Source: Flavobacteriales bacterium
GTDB taxonomy: Bacteria > Bacteroidota > Bacteroidia > Flavobacteriales > PHOS-HE28
Length of the DNA stretch: 20,955 bases
Direction: 5' to 3'
Assembly: GCA_008016945.1 (NCBI GenBank)
Contig: SSGN01000146.1
Span: forward strand, 1 to 20,955
Shown: positions 9,082 to 16,757 of the stretch, piece by piece
Position numbering within the stretch: the stretch's first letter is position 1
How the letters are laid out: every line of letters begins with the position of its first letter
The notes under the pieces: generated by a model
Databases searched by the model: none
What the model was told of the DNA's origin: nothing
What the model saw: only the letters and a program-made list of their open reading frames with translations
Translations under genes and position numbers: made by a program

Positions 9082-12000
9082 TTAGTGGATCGGGTCGTAA
9101 TGCATGCTGCGCTCATCATCCGGGTGCAGCGAAACGGAACGGAGCGTGGCCTTGCCCTGCACCCAGGTGTACAGCAGGGGAAGCACCAGCAGCACCGCGC
9201 AAGTGGAAAAGAGCAGCCCGCCGATGACGGCACGCCCCAGCGGGGCCACCTGCTCGCCTCCTTCGCCGTGGCCGATCGCCATGGGCAGCATCCCCACCAC
9301 CATGGCCACCGTGGTCATGATGATCGGGCGCACCCGCAGCCCGGCGGCCTCCATCGCCGCTTGTGGCGCAAGGCCCTTCTCCAGGCGGATCTGCTCCGCA
9401 TTGGTGACCAGCAGCACCGCGTTCGCGATGGAGACACCCACCGACATGATGATGCCCATGTACGACTGCAGGTTCAGCGTGGATCCGGTGAGCAGCAACA
9501 GCAACAGCGCGCCCAGCACCACGGCCGGCACGGCGGCAAGGACGACGAGCGGCACCCGGAAGGACTGGAAGTTGGCCGCAAGCATCAGGAAGATCACCAC
9601 GATGGCCACGAACAGCCCGCCCTCCAGGCTGGTCAGTGTTTCATCCAGCACGGTGCCCAGGCCCACCTGGTCGATGAACAGGCCGCGCGGCAGCTCACCC
9701 AGGCGCCCGATCGCCTCTTGCACATCGCGCGAGGCATGCCCCAGGTCCTTGTGGTCGATGTTGGCGGTGACCGACAGGTAGGGCATGGTGCCCATGTTGT
9801 CGTTCTCCCCGTTGGTGGTGGTGCGCGTAACCCGTGCCACATCGCTCAGCATGGGCCGCGTGGCGTTCTCCCGCAAGGGCACCTGTTCCAGTTCAGCAAG
9901 GTCCCTCATGCGGCCCGTGGGCACCTGCACCTGCACGTTGTAGGCCTGCCCGGAACGCTCATCCACCCACATGTTCTTCTCCGTGTACCGCGACGAGGAG
10001 GTGGAGGCCACCAGCGAGCGGCTCACATCGTTCATGTCCACGCCGAGCTGGGCCGCCCGTGTGCGGTCGATGTCGATGTCCAGCGCCGGATAGTTGAACG
10101 ACTGGGCGATCTGCACATCGCGCATGTACGGGATGGTGGCCAGGCTGTCCGCCAGCCGTTGTGCGTACGCCGCGTTCTGCCGCTTGTCCTTGCCGCTCAC
10201 CCGCACCTCGATCGGCGTGGTGGCACCTTGGCTGAGGATGCGGTCCGTGAGCTCGATCGGCTCGAACGACAGCCGCACCTCGGGCAGTTGCGCGCCGATC
10301 CTTGCCCGCAGTTCATCCTTGAAGGCGTCCATGTCCACCTCCAGGTCCTTCAGCGCCACTTGGAACACCGCCTCATGCGGGCCGGCCATGAACAGGTAGA
10401 TGGGCGAGACGGAGTACTGCGCGGGGTGCATGCCCACATACGCGGAGGTGATGCTGACGTGCTCCTTCCCGGCCAGCCCCTCCACCTCGTCCAGCACCTG
10501 CAAGGCCATCTTCTCCGTGCGCTCCATGCGCGTGCCGTCCGGGGCGCGCATGCGCAACTGGAACTGGCCGGAGTTCACCTTCGGGAACACATCGCGGCCG
10601 ATGGTGGTGATGGCCAGCACGGCCAGGAGCGTGGCACCGGCCAGGTAGCCGATGGAGACCGCCTTGCGCATGGGCATGGCCCTGCCCAGGAAGCCCAGGA
10701 ACCGCGTCTTGAACCGTTGGAACCGGGAAGGCGCGCCGGCCTCCTTGCGGCCATGCTGCGCCTGCATGGTCCAGTTGGCCACGACGGGCACGAACGTTTG
10801 GGACAGGAGGAAGGAGGTGACCATGGCGAAGCCGATGGCCAGCGACAAGGGGAGGAACAGCGCGCCGGGGATCCCGTCCATGGTGAGGGCGGGCACGAAC
10901 ACGGCGAGTATGCTGAGCAGGATGAGCAGCTTGGGCAGGGCGATCTCCTTGCATGCATCCCAGATGGCGCGGGCCTTGGGCTTTCCCCGCTCCAGGTGCT
11001 GGTGGATGTTCTCGATGGTCACGGTGCTCTCGTCCACCAGGATGCCGATGGACATGGCCAGGCCGCTCAAGGTCATCAGGTTGATGGTCTGCCCGAAGAG
11101 CTGCAGGAAAAGCACGCTGGCGATCACGGAGATGGGGATGGTGAGCACCACGATCAGGGCCGCGCGGCGGTCGCCCAGGAACAGCACCACCATCAGCCCG
11201 GTGAGGAAAGCCCCGATGGCGCCTTCGGTGACCAGGCTCTTCACCGCATTGAGCACGTACACCGACTGGTCGAACTCGTAGGTGAGCCTCACGTCCGGGG
11301 GCAACATGCTCTGGATGCGGGGCAGGTTCGCCTTCAGCTGCTTCACCACCTCCCAGGTGGAGGCATCCGCCGAACGGGCCACGCTCAGGTACACCGAGCG
11401 CTTCCCGTTCACCAGCGCATAGCCCTGCACCAGGTCGGCACCGTCCTTCACGGTGGCCACATCGCCCACGGTCAGGTTGTTCACCTCGCCCTTGAAAAGC
11501 GGTATCCGCTCGAACTCCCTCACTTCCCGCAGGGTGTTGTTGGTGGGCGTGAGGTAGTTGAGGTCGCCGAAGCGCACCCCGCCCGGAGGGGCGGTCCGGT
11601 TGTTGATCTGGATGGCCTCCACCACCTGGTCGATGGTGAGGCTGTGCGCACGCAGCTTGTCGGGGTCCACGTTCACCTCGATGGTGCGTGGGCTGCCGCC
11701 GAAGGGCGGTGAGGACAGCAGGCCCGGGATGGCGGTGAAGCTGGAGCGCACCACGGTGTTGGCCAGGTCCTGCATCTCGTTGTTGGAGCGGGTGTCGCTG
11801 CTCAGCACCAGCTGCCCCACCGGCAACGAGGATGCGTCGAACCGCACGATGAACGGCGGCGCGGAGCCTGGCGGGAAGGCCACCTGCATGCGGTTGGAGA
11901 ATGCCGACACCTCCGCCGCGGCCTGCGCCATGTCCGTGCCTTCGTAGAAGGTCAGCTTCATCAAGGTGAGGCCCTGGATGTTCTTCGACTCGATGGACTT

Positions 12001-12231
12001 CACCCCGTTCACCATGATGAAGACGCCCACGTAGGCCTTGCCGAAGTAGGCCTCCATCTGGTCCGGCGTGTAGCCGACGAAGGGGTGCGCCAGGTAGATC
12101 ACCGGCAGGTTCATCTGCGGCAGGATGTCGATCTTGACGCTGTTGACCGCGCGGATGCCGAAGAACACGAGGGTGGCGACCAGCACGATGATGCTGACCG
12201 GCTTGAGCAATGCGAAACGGATGAGCTTCAT
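9082..12231 (-). CDS. RND-family multidrug efflux permease (AcrB/HAE1 type)
   Basis: A 1049-residue inner-membrane proton antiporter, full length for the family. TM1 is at residues 11-29 after the typical MKLIRFALLKPVS start. The porter region contains PQMNLPVIYLAHPFVGYTPD (38-57). The GLMVVLFLGDRRAALIVVLTIPIS block (345-368) and the TM4 motif SIGILVDESTVTIENI (394-409) carry the proton-relay acid Asp400 followed by Glu401 where AcrB has Asp-Asp. A second duplicated half follows, with TM segments VAIVVIFLMLAANF and MGIIMSVGVSIANAVLLV near the C-terminus. Substrate range cannot be read, but the HAE1-like sequence and regulon context favour organic toxicants over metals. It lies 12 bp after the outer membrane factor stop and 10 bp before the adaptor start. 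A long open frame on the opposite strand (8866-11712) is a codon-bias shadow. Confidence 0.95.
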   Translation of the reverse strand: MKLIRFALLKPVSIIVLVATLVFFGIRAVNSVKIDILPQMNLPVIYLAHPFVGYTPDQMEAYFGKAYVGVFIMVNGVKSIESKNIQGLTLMKLTFYEGTDMAQAAAEVSAFSNRMQVAFPPGSAPPFIVRFDASSLPVGQLVLSSDTRSNNEMQDLANTVVRSSFTAIPGLLSSPPFGGSPRTIEVNVDPDKLRAHSLTIDQVVEAIQINNRTAPPGGVRFGDLNYLTPTNNTLREVREFERIPLFKGEVNNLTVGDVATVKDGADLVQGYALVNGKRSVYLSVARSADASTWEVVKQLKANLPRIQSMLPPDVRLTYEFDQSVYVLNAVKSLVTEGAIGAFLTGLMVVLFLGDRRAALIVVLTIPISVIASVLFLQLFGQTINLMTLSGLAMSIGILVDESTVTIENIHQHLERGKPKARAIWDACKEIALPKLLILLSILAVFVPALTMDGIPGALFLPLSLAIGFAMVTSFLLSQTFVPVVANWTMQAQHGRKEAGAPSRFQRFKTRFLGFLGRAMPMRKAVSIGYLAGATLLAVLAITTIGRDVFPKVNSGQFQLRMRAPDGTRMERTEKMALQVLDEVEGLAGKEHVSITSAYVGMHPAQYSVSPIYLFMAGPHEAVFQVALKDLEVDMDAFKDELRARIGAQLPEVRLSFEPIELTDRILSQGATTPIEVRVSGKDKRQNAAYAQRLADSLATIPYMRDVQIAQSFNYPALDIDIDRTRAAQLGVDMNDVSRSLVASTSSSRYTEKNMWVDERSGQAYNVQVQVPTGRMRDLAELEQVPLRENATRPMLSDVARVTRTTTNGENDNMGTMPYLSVTANIDHKDLGHASRDVQEAIGRLGELPRGLFIDQVGLGTVLDETLTSLEGGLFVAIVVIFLMLAANFQSFRVPLVVLAAVPAVVLGALLLLLLTGSTLNLQSYMGIIMSVGVSIANAVLLVTNAEQIRLEKGLAPQAAMEAAGLRVRPIIMTTVAMVVGMLPMAIGHGEGGEQVAPLGRAVIGGLLFSTCAVLLVLPLLYTWVQGKATLRSVSLHPDDERSMHYDPIH

Positions 12232-12243
12232 CGTACGAGTGCG

Positions 12244-13671
12244 TTAGAATTGGTCGATGAACAGGCCGAAGTCGCCCACGGCAGCGGCTTTCAGCAGCAG
12301 GCTGCGCCACAGGTCCACGGCCGCGATGTCCGCGTCGGTCTCCGACCGGTTCAGCGCGTACTGGGCCGTGATCACATCGGTGAGGTCGGCCAGGCCGTTG
12401 TTGTACAAGGCCAGCTGTTGGGCATAGGCCATGTTGGAGGCCCGTACCTGCTCCGGTGCCTCCCGGTAGTTGGCCAGGGCCAGGATGAGCTTCGCGTTCG
12501 CGGCATCATCCCGGGTCCTCAGCTCGGTGTCGATGGCCTTGTACTCCTCCTCCAAGCCTGCGGTGATCAGTTGCTGCGAGGCCGTGCGCTTGCTGGTGCG
12601 CGGGAGGGAGGTCAGGTTCCAAACGAGGCCGACGCCCAGGAGGTAGTTGGCACGCGTGGGCGTGACGCCCCGGGCGTAGTCCATGGTGAGGTCGCCCGGA
12701 TCCGTGGCATAGTGCGGGCCGATGCCGGAGGCCCGCGTCTGGTAGATGCCGAACAGCGAGAACGCGGGCAGGGCGTCCTTGCGGTACAGCCGCTCCAGCT
12801 GCGCGCTGTGGTCAATGCGGCTCCGGAAGTACCGCCGCAGCGGGTGTTCCGCGCTGTCCGCGGTGGTCACGATCCGGTCGATCCCGGCGGGCTCGCGGAA
12901 CAGGAAGGTGCTGTCCAGCCCGAAGGCCGCACCCGTGGTGCCCATCAGCTGGGCCAGGTGGTTGGCCCTCACCCGCACCTCGGCCCTGTACTTGTTCAGC
13001 ACGATGCGGGCATTGGACACCTCGGCATCTGCCATGGTGGAATCCACACCCGGCAGCATGCCCGAGCGGGCCCGCACCACGATGTTGTCGCGCACCGCGA
13101 GCACACGTTCCAGGTTCCGTTGCTGGGAAAGGGTAAGCCGCTGGCCCGCCAGCAGGTTCAAATAGGCATCGGCGACCTTCACCTCGTGCGCGAACACCTC
13201 CTGCCCAAGATCCCGGTCCAGTTGCCCGGCCTCCGCACCGGCCACGGCGATGCGCCGCCGGTTCCTGCCGAAGGCGAAGAACTCCCAGTTGATGTTGGCC
13301 ACGTACAGCGCACCATAGGCCGCATCCCAGCTCTGCTCGGCGGTAGGCAGGCCCGAAGAGGCCACACCCAGCCCGCCAAGGCCATACATGGGGCCGAGCT
13401 GCCCGTTCGCCGTGCCATAGACCTGCTGGCCCGAGATGTTCACGTTGGGCAGGTAGTCGCGCTTGGCCAGGTCCACCCTTGCTTGTGCGGCATCGGCGTA
13501 GTCCTGTTTCGAACGGATGGTGCCGTAGTGTTGCACCGCTTGCTCCACGGCCTCCTTCATGCCCAGCACCTGGGCTTGTGCCGGCAGCAGGAAAAGAAGG
13601 AACACGGCGACGGGTAGTTGAAGACACCTCATCCGGAAATGTGTTGATGCCATTGTCGTGATCGGTCCCAT
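12244..13671 (-). CDS. TolC-family outer membrane efflux protein
   Basis: A protein of about 475 residues that should form the outer-membrane exit duct of the RND pump. It has a signal peptide, RCLQLPVAVFLLFLLPAQAQ (about residues 15-34), then two long-helix repeat halves typical of the TolC family. The first half begins LGMKEAVEQAVQHYGTIRSK with AQARVDLAKRDYLPNVNISG, and later helices include NARIVLNKYRAEVRVRANHLAQLMG and NNGLADLTDVITAQYALNRS. Start choice: ATG at 13671 has the A/C-rich leader CACAACACGATCAAC and lies 48 nt from the -7 element; ATGs at 13653 and 13632 are alternatives that also keep the signal peptide. The frame stays open back to 13920 but crosses the operator and the intergenic repeat, so that extension is rejected. 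It is the first gene of the OMF-RND-adaptor-MFS operon. Confidence 0.92.
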   Translation of the reverse strand: MGPITTMASTHFRMRCLQLPVAVFLLFLLPAQAQVLGMKEAVEQAVQHYGTIRSKQDYADAAQARVDLAKRDYLPNVNISGQQVYGTANGQLGPMYGLGGLGVASSGLPTAEQSWDAAYGALYVANINWEFFAFGRNRRRIAVAGAEAGQLDRDLGQEVFAHEVKVADAYLNLLAGQRLTLSQQRNLERVLAVRDNIVVRARSGMLPGVDSTMADAEVSNARIVLNKYRAEVRVRANHLAQLMGTTGAAFGLDSTFLFREPAGIDRIVTTADSAEHPLRRYFRSRIDHSAQLERLYRKDALPAFSLFGIYQTRASGIGPHYATDPGDLTMDYARGVTPTRANYLLGVGLVWNLTSLPRTSKRTASQQLITAGLEEEYKAIDTELRTRDDAANAKLILALANYREAPEQVRASNMAYAQQLALYNNGLADLTDVITAQYALNRSETDADIAAVDLWRSLLLKAAAVGDFGLFIDQF

Positions 13672-13719
13672 GTTGATCGTGTTGTGAGGAAACCCGCAGT
13701 GGTGGCTGGTTCCGTGATG

Positions 13720-13782
13720 CAAAGGTCCCGGGGCCCTTGCGCGGCGACCTCGCCGGATCACGGGAAGAATGCACCATTTCAC
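13720..13782 (-). promoter_or_regulatory. operator and promoter E, degenerate copy (RND efflux operon)
   Basis: The proximal half-site reads GTGATCCGGCGAG (13761-13749), keeping the GTGATCCG core, and the distal one GTGAAATGGTGCA (13782-13770), keeping GTGAA; their offset is 21 bp. Spacer plus core share 15 identical bases with site D (TCTTCCCGTGATCCG). The -7 element GACCTTTG (13727-13720) follows after 21 bp instead of 22. The outer parts of both half-sites have drifted, so weaker or differently tuned activation is likely. The remaining sequence between 13783 and 13866 shows nothing recognisable. Confidence 0.65.
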
Positions 13783-13866
13783 CGCTTCTTGCGCGGCGGT
13801 ATGCGGGGGTGGGTGGATGCGGATCGTGCCTGCCATCGCGCACGGCCCGATGGATGGGAATGAGGA

Positions 13867-14063
13867 CCGCGCGTGAGCGGGCGCAGCGGCAGCCTGCTGA
13901 TGGGGCCGCCGTGCAGCCACGTGCAGCGAGGAGGCTGCGCGGAACGAGCAGACCCCGCAGCGCCGTGGATGCCGGCGGGCACGAAGCAGCTAAAGCGGAG
14001 CACGCGACCCGGCTGCTCCCGAGCGAAGGCTCTGCGAAGCGAAGGGATGAGCCGGGGCACGCC
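13867..14063 (+). repeat. intergenic repeat, copy 2
   Basis: This 197-bp noncoding copy lies between the RibD-C-like gene stop (14077) and promoter E and is inverted relative to copy 1 at 3310-3523. Its left 27 bp (13867-13893) match exactly and its right 60 bp (14004-14063) match almost exactly. The shared 14-mer at 13990-14003 is contiguous with the 60-bp block here, showing that the palindrome in copy 1 is an insertion. Internal GCTCCCGAGCGAAGGCTC-type inverted segments suggest secondary structure. Confidence 0.75.
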
Positions 14064-14076
14064 CCACACTACCACG

Positions 14077-14763
14077 CTACCGGTAGCGCAGCCATACCAC
14101 GCCGCCGTCCATGCGCTGCATGGAGACCAGCTGCAGGTCGCTCACGCGCGGCAGGGTGGTCCGTGTGCCGGTCTCCAGCGCGGTGTGGCCCGGGTGTGAG
14201 TCGGCCACGGGCAGGAGCATGAGGCTGACCTCATCCACCAGGCCGAGGTTGAACATGGAGCCGTTGAGGTAGCCGCCGCCTTGCAGCAGCAGTGTGCGGA
14301 TGGGGAAGAGCTCGGCCAGCCGTTGCATGGCGGCCGCGAGGTCCACGGTGTCCCGGCCGCAGATGAGGTAGGAGATGCGCCGGCGTTGCAGGTAGTGCAG
14401 GTAGGCGTCGGTGACCTGCTCGGAGAGCACTTCGATGAGGTGGTCGCCCTCGATGGCGTTGCCGGTCCAGCCGAGTTTGCCGCCGGGGTCGATGGCCACG
14501 GCGAAGGTGCTCGCCTGGGGATCGCCGATTAAGTGGTCGCGCGATACGGGCGCGGTGGGTGGCAGCAGTTCGGGTGCCTCGTCGGCGAAGTCCTGTTCCA
14601 TGGTGACGCGGCCGCATACCCAGCCGTCGGTGGCGAAGGAGCGGTACACCGGATCGAAGCCGGCCTCGGCGGCCTGCCAGGCGCGGCTCGTGCGCCAGGG
14701 TGCGGTGAGGATCTTCCCGTTCACCGAGGAGATCATGTGCAGGATGATATGGGGGCGTGGCAT
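14077..14763 (-). CDS. RibD C-terminal / dihydrofolate reductase-like family oxidoreductase
   Basis: A 228-residue cytoplasmic protein of the RibD-C (pyrimidine reductase) fold. Visible signatures are the N-terminal strand PHIILHMISSVNGKI (4-18), the GWVCGRVTM segment, YLICGRDTVDL, and the strongly conserved TLLLQGGGYLNGSMFNLGLVDEVSL near the C-terminus (NADPH-binding GGG and the LVDE motif). RibD-C proteins reduce aminopyrimidine nucleotides in riboflavin synthesis, but stand-alone members outside rib operons are usually uncharacterised NADPH reductases. No RibD deaminase domain is present and no riboflavin gene is nearby. It starts 8 bp after the aldo/keto reductase stop and is the last gene of the SDR-AKR-RibD-C unit, so I infer a role as another reductase of the same regulon. 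Confidence 0.87.
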   Translation of the reverse strand: MPRPHIILHMISSVNGKILTAPWRTSRAWQAAEAGFDPVYRSFATDGWVCGRVTMEQDFADEAPELLPPTAPVSRDHLIGDPQASTFAVAIDPGGKLGWTGNAIEGDHLIEVLSEQVTDAYLHYLQRRRISYLICGRDTVDLAAAMQRLAELFPIRTLLLQGGGYLNGSMFNLGLVDEVSLMLLPVADSHPGHTALETGTRTTLPRVSDLQLVSMQRMDGGVVWLRYR

Positions 14764-14771
14764 GGCAGGAG

Positions 14772-15710
14772 TTACCAAGGGAAGTTGTCGGGATCGTTCT
14801 GGGCGTTGGTGCGCCGGTCGCTGTTGATGCCGTGGATGACGGACATGTCCACCGGTGAGAGGTCCCGGTCGAAGATGGCGAGGTTCTCCTTCATGTGGGC
14901 GATGTTGCGCGAGCGGGTAACGGCGATGAGGCCGCGCTGCATGTGCCACTTCAGGATGATCTGCGCCACACTGCGGCCGTACTTCTTCGCCAGCGTGGCC
15001 AGCACGGGGTCGTCCATGTCCTGGCCGTTGCCCAGCGGCGACCACGACTGCGCGGCGATGTCGCGGTAGAGTGTGCGGCCCACGTTCTGCATGTTGGAGA
15101 AGCTGGGGTGCACCTCGATCTGGTTGAGCACCGGCTTCACGCGGGCGTACTTCAACAGGTCGTCGATGTGGTGCATGTTGAAGTTGCTGAGGCCGATGGA
15201 GCGGATGAGGCCCTTGGCCACGTAGTCCTCCAGGATGGTCCAGGTGTCCTGGATATGGTCCTTCACGGGCCAGTGGATCAGGCACAGATCGATGTATTCG
15301 CCGCCCAGCTTCTCCAGGCTTTCGTCCAGCGACCGTTGCACCGTGCCATCGCGCATGACTTGCGGGGATACCTTGGTGGTGAGGTACACATCCTTGCGCG
15401 CGATGCCGCTGTCCTTCACTCCCTGGTACACGCCCGCCTCGTTGCCGTAGCCCTGCGCGGTATCGATCAGGCGGTAGCCCACTTCGATGGCCTCGCGCAC
15501 ATATTGCTCGGGCTTGTCGGTGAGGGTCCAGGTGCCGAAGCCGAGCTGGGGGATGGTGGTGCCATTGTTCAGCTGGATGAGGGGGATGCGGTCGGTGGTG
15601 GTCATGTTTCCGGTGTTGAATGGGAGAAGTGGGGAAGCGGAGGAGATCCTGTGCAGGGCCAGCAGGCCGGCCATGCCGAGCGATGACTTGATGAAGGTGC
15701 TGCGTTCCAT
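14772..15710 (-). CDS. aldo/keto reductase with hydrophobic N-terminal extension
   Basis: A 312-residue AKR with a complete tetrad: Asp83 and Tyr88 in YRLIDTAQGYGNE, Lys113 in LTTKV and His146 in CLIHWP. Further signatures are GLSNFNMHHIDDLL, NQIEVHPSF and the C-terminal TRSRNIAHMKENL coenzyme loop. Residues 1-35 (MERSTFIKSSLGMAGLLALH and on) look like a degraded Tat signal: the S-x-FIKSS-hydrophobic pattern remains but the twin arginine is missing. The enzyme may therefore be exported poorly or not at all, or translation may start at ATG 15605 (MTTTDRIPLIQLNNG), the usual AKR start. It follows the SDR gene by 54 bp and precedes the RibD-C gene by 8 bp. It is only moderately similar to the aldo/keto reductase at 4441-5331, so this is not a recent duplication. 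Confidence 0.9.
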   Translation of the reverse strand: MERSTFIKSSLGMAGLLALHRISSASPLLPFNTGNMTTTDRIPLIQLNNGTTIPQLGFGTWTLTDKPEQYVREAIEVGYRLIDTAQGYGNEAGVYQGVKDSGIARKDVYLTTKVSPQVMRDGTVQRSLDESLEKLGGEYIDLCLIHWPVKDHIQDTWTILEDYVAKGLIRSIGLSNFNMHHIDDLLKYARVKPVLNQIEVHPSFSNMQNVGRTLYRDIAAQSWSPLGNGQDMDDPVLATLAKKYGRSVAQIILKWHMQRGLIAVTRSRNIAHMKENLAIFDRDLSPVDMSVIHGINSDRRTNAQNDPDNFPW

Positions 15711-15764
15711 GGTGATGGTCGGGGTGAAAGGATGGTGGTGATGAAAGGACCGGTGTGTTCTTGT

Positions 15765-16526
15765 TCAACGGACGGTGTAGCCGCCATCGGGCGCCACCAC
15801 CTGGCCCACCATGAAGCCCGCACCGTCGCTGCACAACCAGAGCACGGCGCTGGACACTTCCTCGGCCTTGCCCATGCGGCCCAAGGGGATACCCCCGATG
15901 ATAGCCGCCATGTGCTCGGGCCGGTCGGCCACGGCGTTGGATACCATGGGCGTGTCGGTGGTTCCGGGGCAGATGCAGTTGATGCGGATGCCGCGATGCG
16001 CATACTCCAACGCGCTGGCCTTGGTGAGGCCCACCACGCCATGCTTGGCCGCGGTGTACGCACCCAGGTTCGCCGTGCCCACCAGGCCGCTCTGCGAGGA
16101 GCAGTTCACGATGGCGCCGCTCCCCTGCTCCCGCATGTGCCGCAGCTCGTGCTTCATGCAGTTCCAGATGCCCTTCAGGTTCACCGCGATGGCGCGATCG
16201 AACTCTTCGCCGCTGGCATCGGCGGTCTCCGCGACGGTGACGTGCGTGCCGGCGTTGTTGTAGGCGTAGTCCAGCCGCCCGAAGGCCGCCACCGTCCGCT
16301 CCACCATGCGGGCCACGTCGGCCTCGCTGGTGACGTCGCAGCGGATGGCGATCGCCTGGTGACCGGCGTCGGTCAGGGCCTTCACCGCCCGCTGCACCTT
16401 TTCTTCGGTATGGTCGGCCAGGGCCACTTTGGCGCCGGCTTCCGCGAACGCTTTCGCCGCCGCGAACCCGATGCCCGATCCGGCGCCCGTGATCAGCGCC
16501 ACCTTGCCTTGGAATTCGTTGTACAT
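15765..16526 (-). CDS. short-chain dehydrogenase/reductase (classical SDR)
   Basis: A 253-residue classical SDR. The cofactor motif TGAGSGIG is at residues 13-20, NNAG at 90-93, the catalytic Ser at about 144 in IVNCSSQSG, and the YxxxK pair Tyr157/Lys161 in GAYTAAKHG. After Lys come the NCICPGTTDTPM loop and a C-terminal GQVVAPDGGYTV typical of glucose-1-dehydrogenase/FabG-like members. Asp38 at the end of beta-2 (VALADHT) suggests NAD(H) preference. The substrate is probably an alcohol/carbonyl pair but unknown. It is the first gene of the unit under operator D and is divergent from the AraC-family gene. The ATG at 16526 gives MYNEFQGKVALITG and lies 22 nt from the -7 element, matching promoter A. 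Confidence 0.94.
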   Translation of the reverse strand: MYNEFQGKVALITGAGSGIGFAAAKAFAEAGAKVALADHTEEKVQRAVKALTDAGHQAIAIRCDVTSEADVARMVERTVAAFGRLDYAYNNAGTHVTVAETADASGEEFDRAIAVNLKGIWNCMKHELRHMREQGSGAIVNCSSQSGLVGTANLGAYTAAKHGVVGLTKASALEYAHRGIRINCICPGTTDTPMVSNAVADRPEHMAAIIGGIPLGRMGKAEEVSSAVLWLCSDGAGFMVGQVVAPDGGYTVR

Positions 16527-16548
16527 GGTCTTCGTCCTTTTGATGAGG

Positions 16549-16612
16549 CAAAGGTGACCGCATGGAAAGCCGCGACCGGTACGCGGATCACGGGAAGATG
16601 TAACCCGTTCAC
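16549..16612 (-). promoter_or_regulatory. operator and promoter D (SDR unit, divergent from the AraC-family gene)
   Basis: The distal half-site GTGAACGGGTTAC (16612-16600), an 8-bp spacer and the proximal half-site GTGATCCGCGTAC (16591-16579) are offset by 21 bp. A 22-bp gap leads to CACCTTTG (16556-16549), then C. The start codon at 16526 is 22 nt downstream. The proximal half-site falls about where the -33 box would be, the class II activator position. A run of eight G at 16613-16620 abuts the distal edge. From this shared intergenic region the regulator could also influence its own gene on the plus strand. Confidence 0.85.
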
Positions 16613-16691
16613 GGGGGGGGTGAAGCCGCGGATGGGCATGGATGAGCTGGTGTGCTGTCCCCTAAGAGACTGTTCCGTAAAGTGTGTCAGT

Positions 16692-16725
16692 CCACCTTCA
16701 CCGCTCTTACCACCTTCACCGCTCT
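16692..16725 (+). repeat. direct repeat upstream of the AraC-family gene
   Basis: The 16-mer CCACCTTCACCGCTCT occurs at 16692-16707 and again at 16710-16725, an 18-bp period, 33-66 bp before the regulator's start codon. It contains TTCAC, the outer end of the regulon half-sites, so an autoregulatory site is conceivable, but the rest of the half-site is absent. A possible -7 element (TACCTTG, 16735-16741) follows. Small tandem duplication by slippage is the alternative. Confidence 0.55.
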
Positions 16726-16757
16726 CCTCCACTTTACCTTGCACCATCCGCGAAGGC

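Noticed and set aside
8866..11712. 948-codon open frame on the plus strand
   Set aside because: It is antisense to the adaptor and RND genes; the translation is His/Gln/Arg-rich low complexity, a shadow of GC-rich codon use.
12085..13617. 510-codon open frame on the plus strand
   Set aside because: It is antisense to the outer membrane factor gene and its composition is that of a shadow frame with no recognisable domain.
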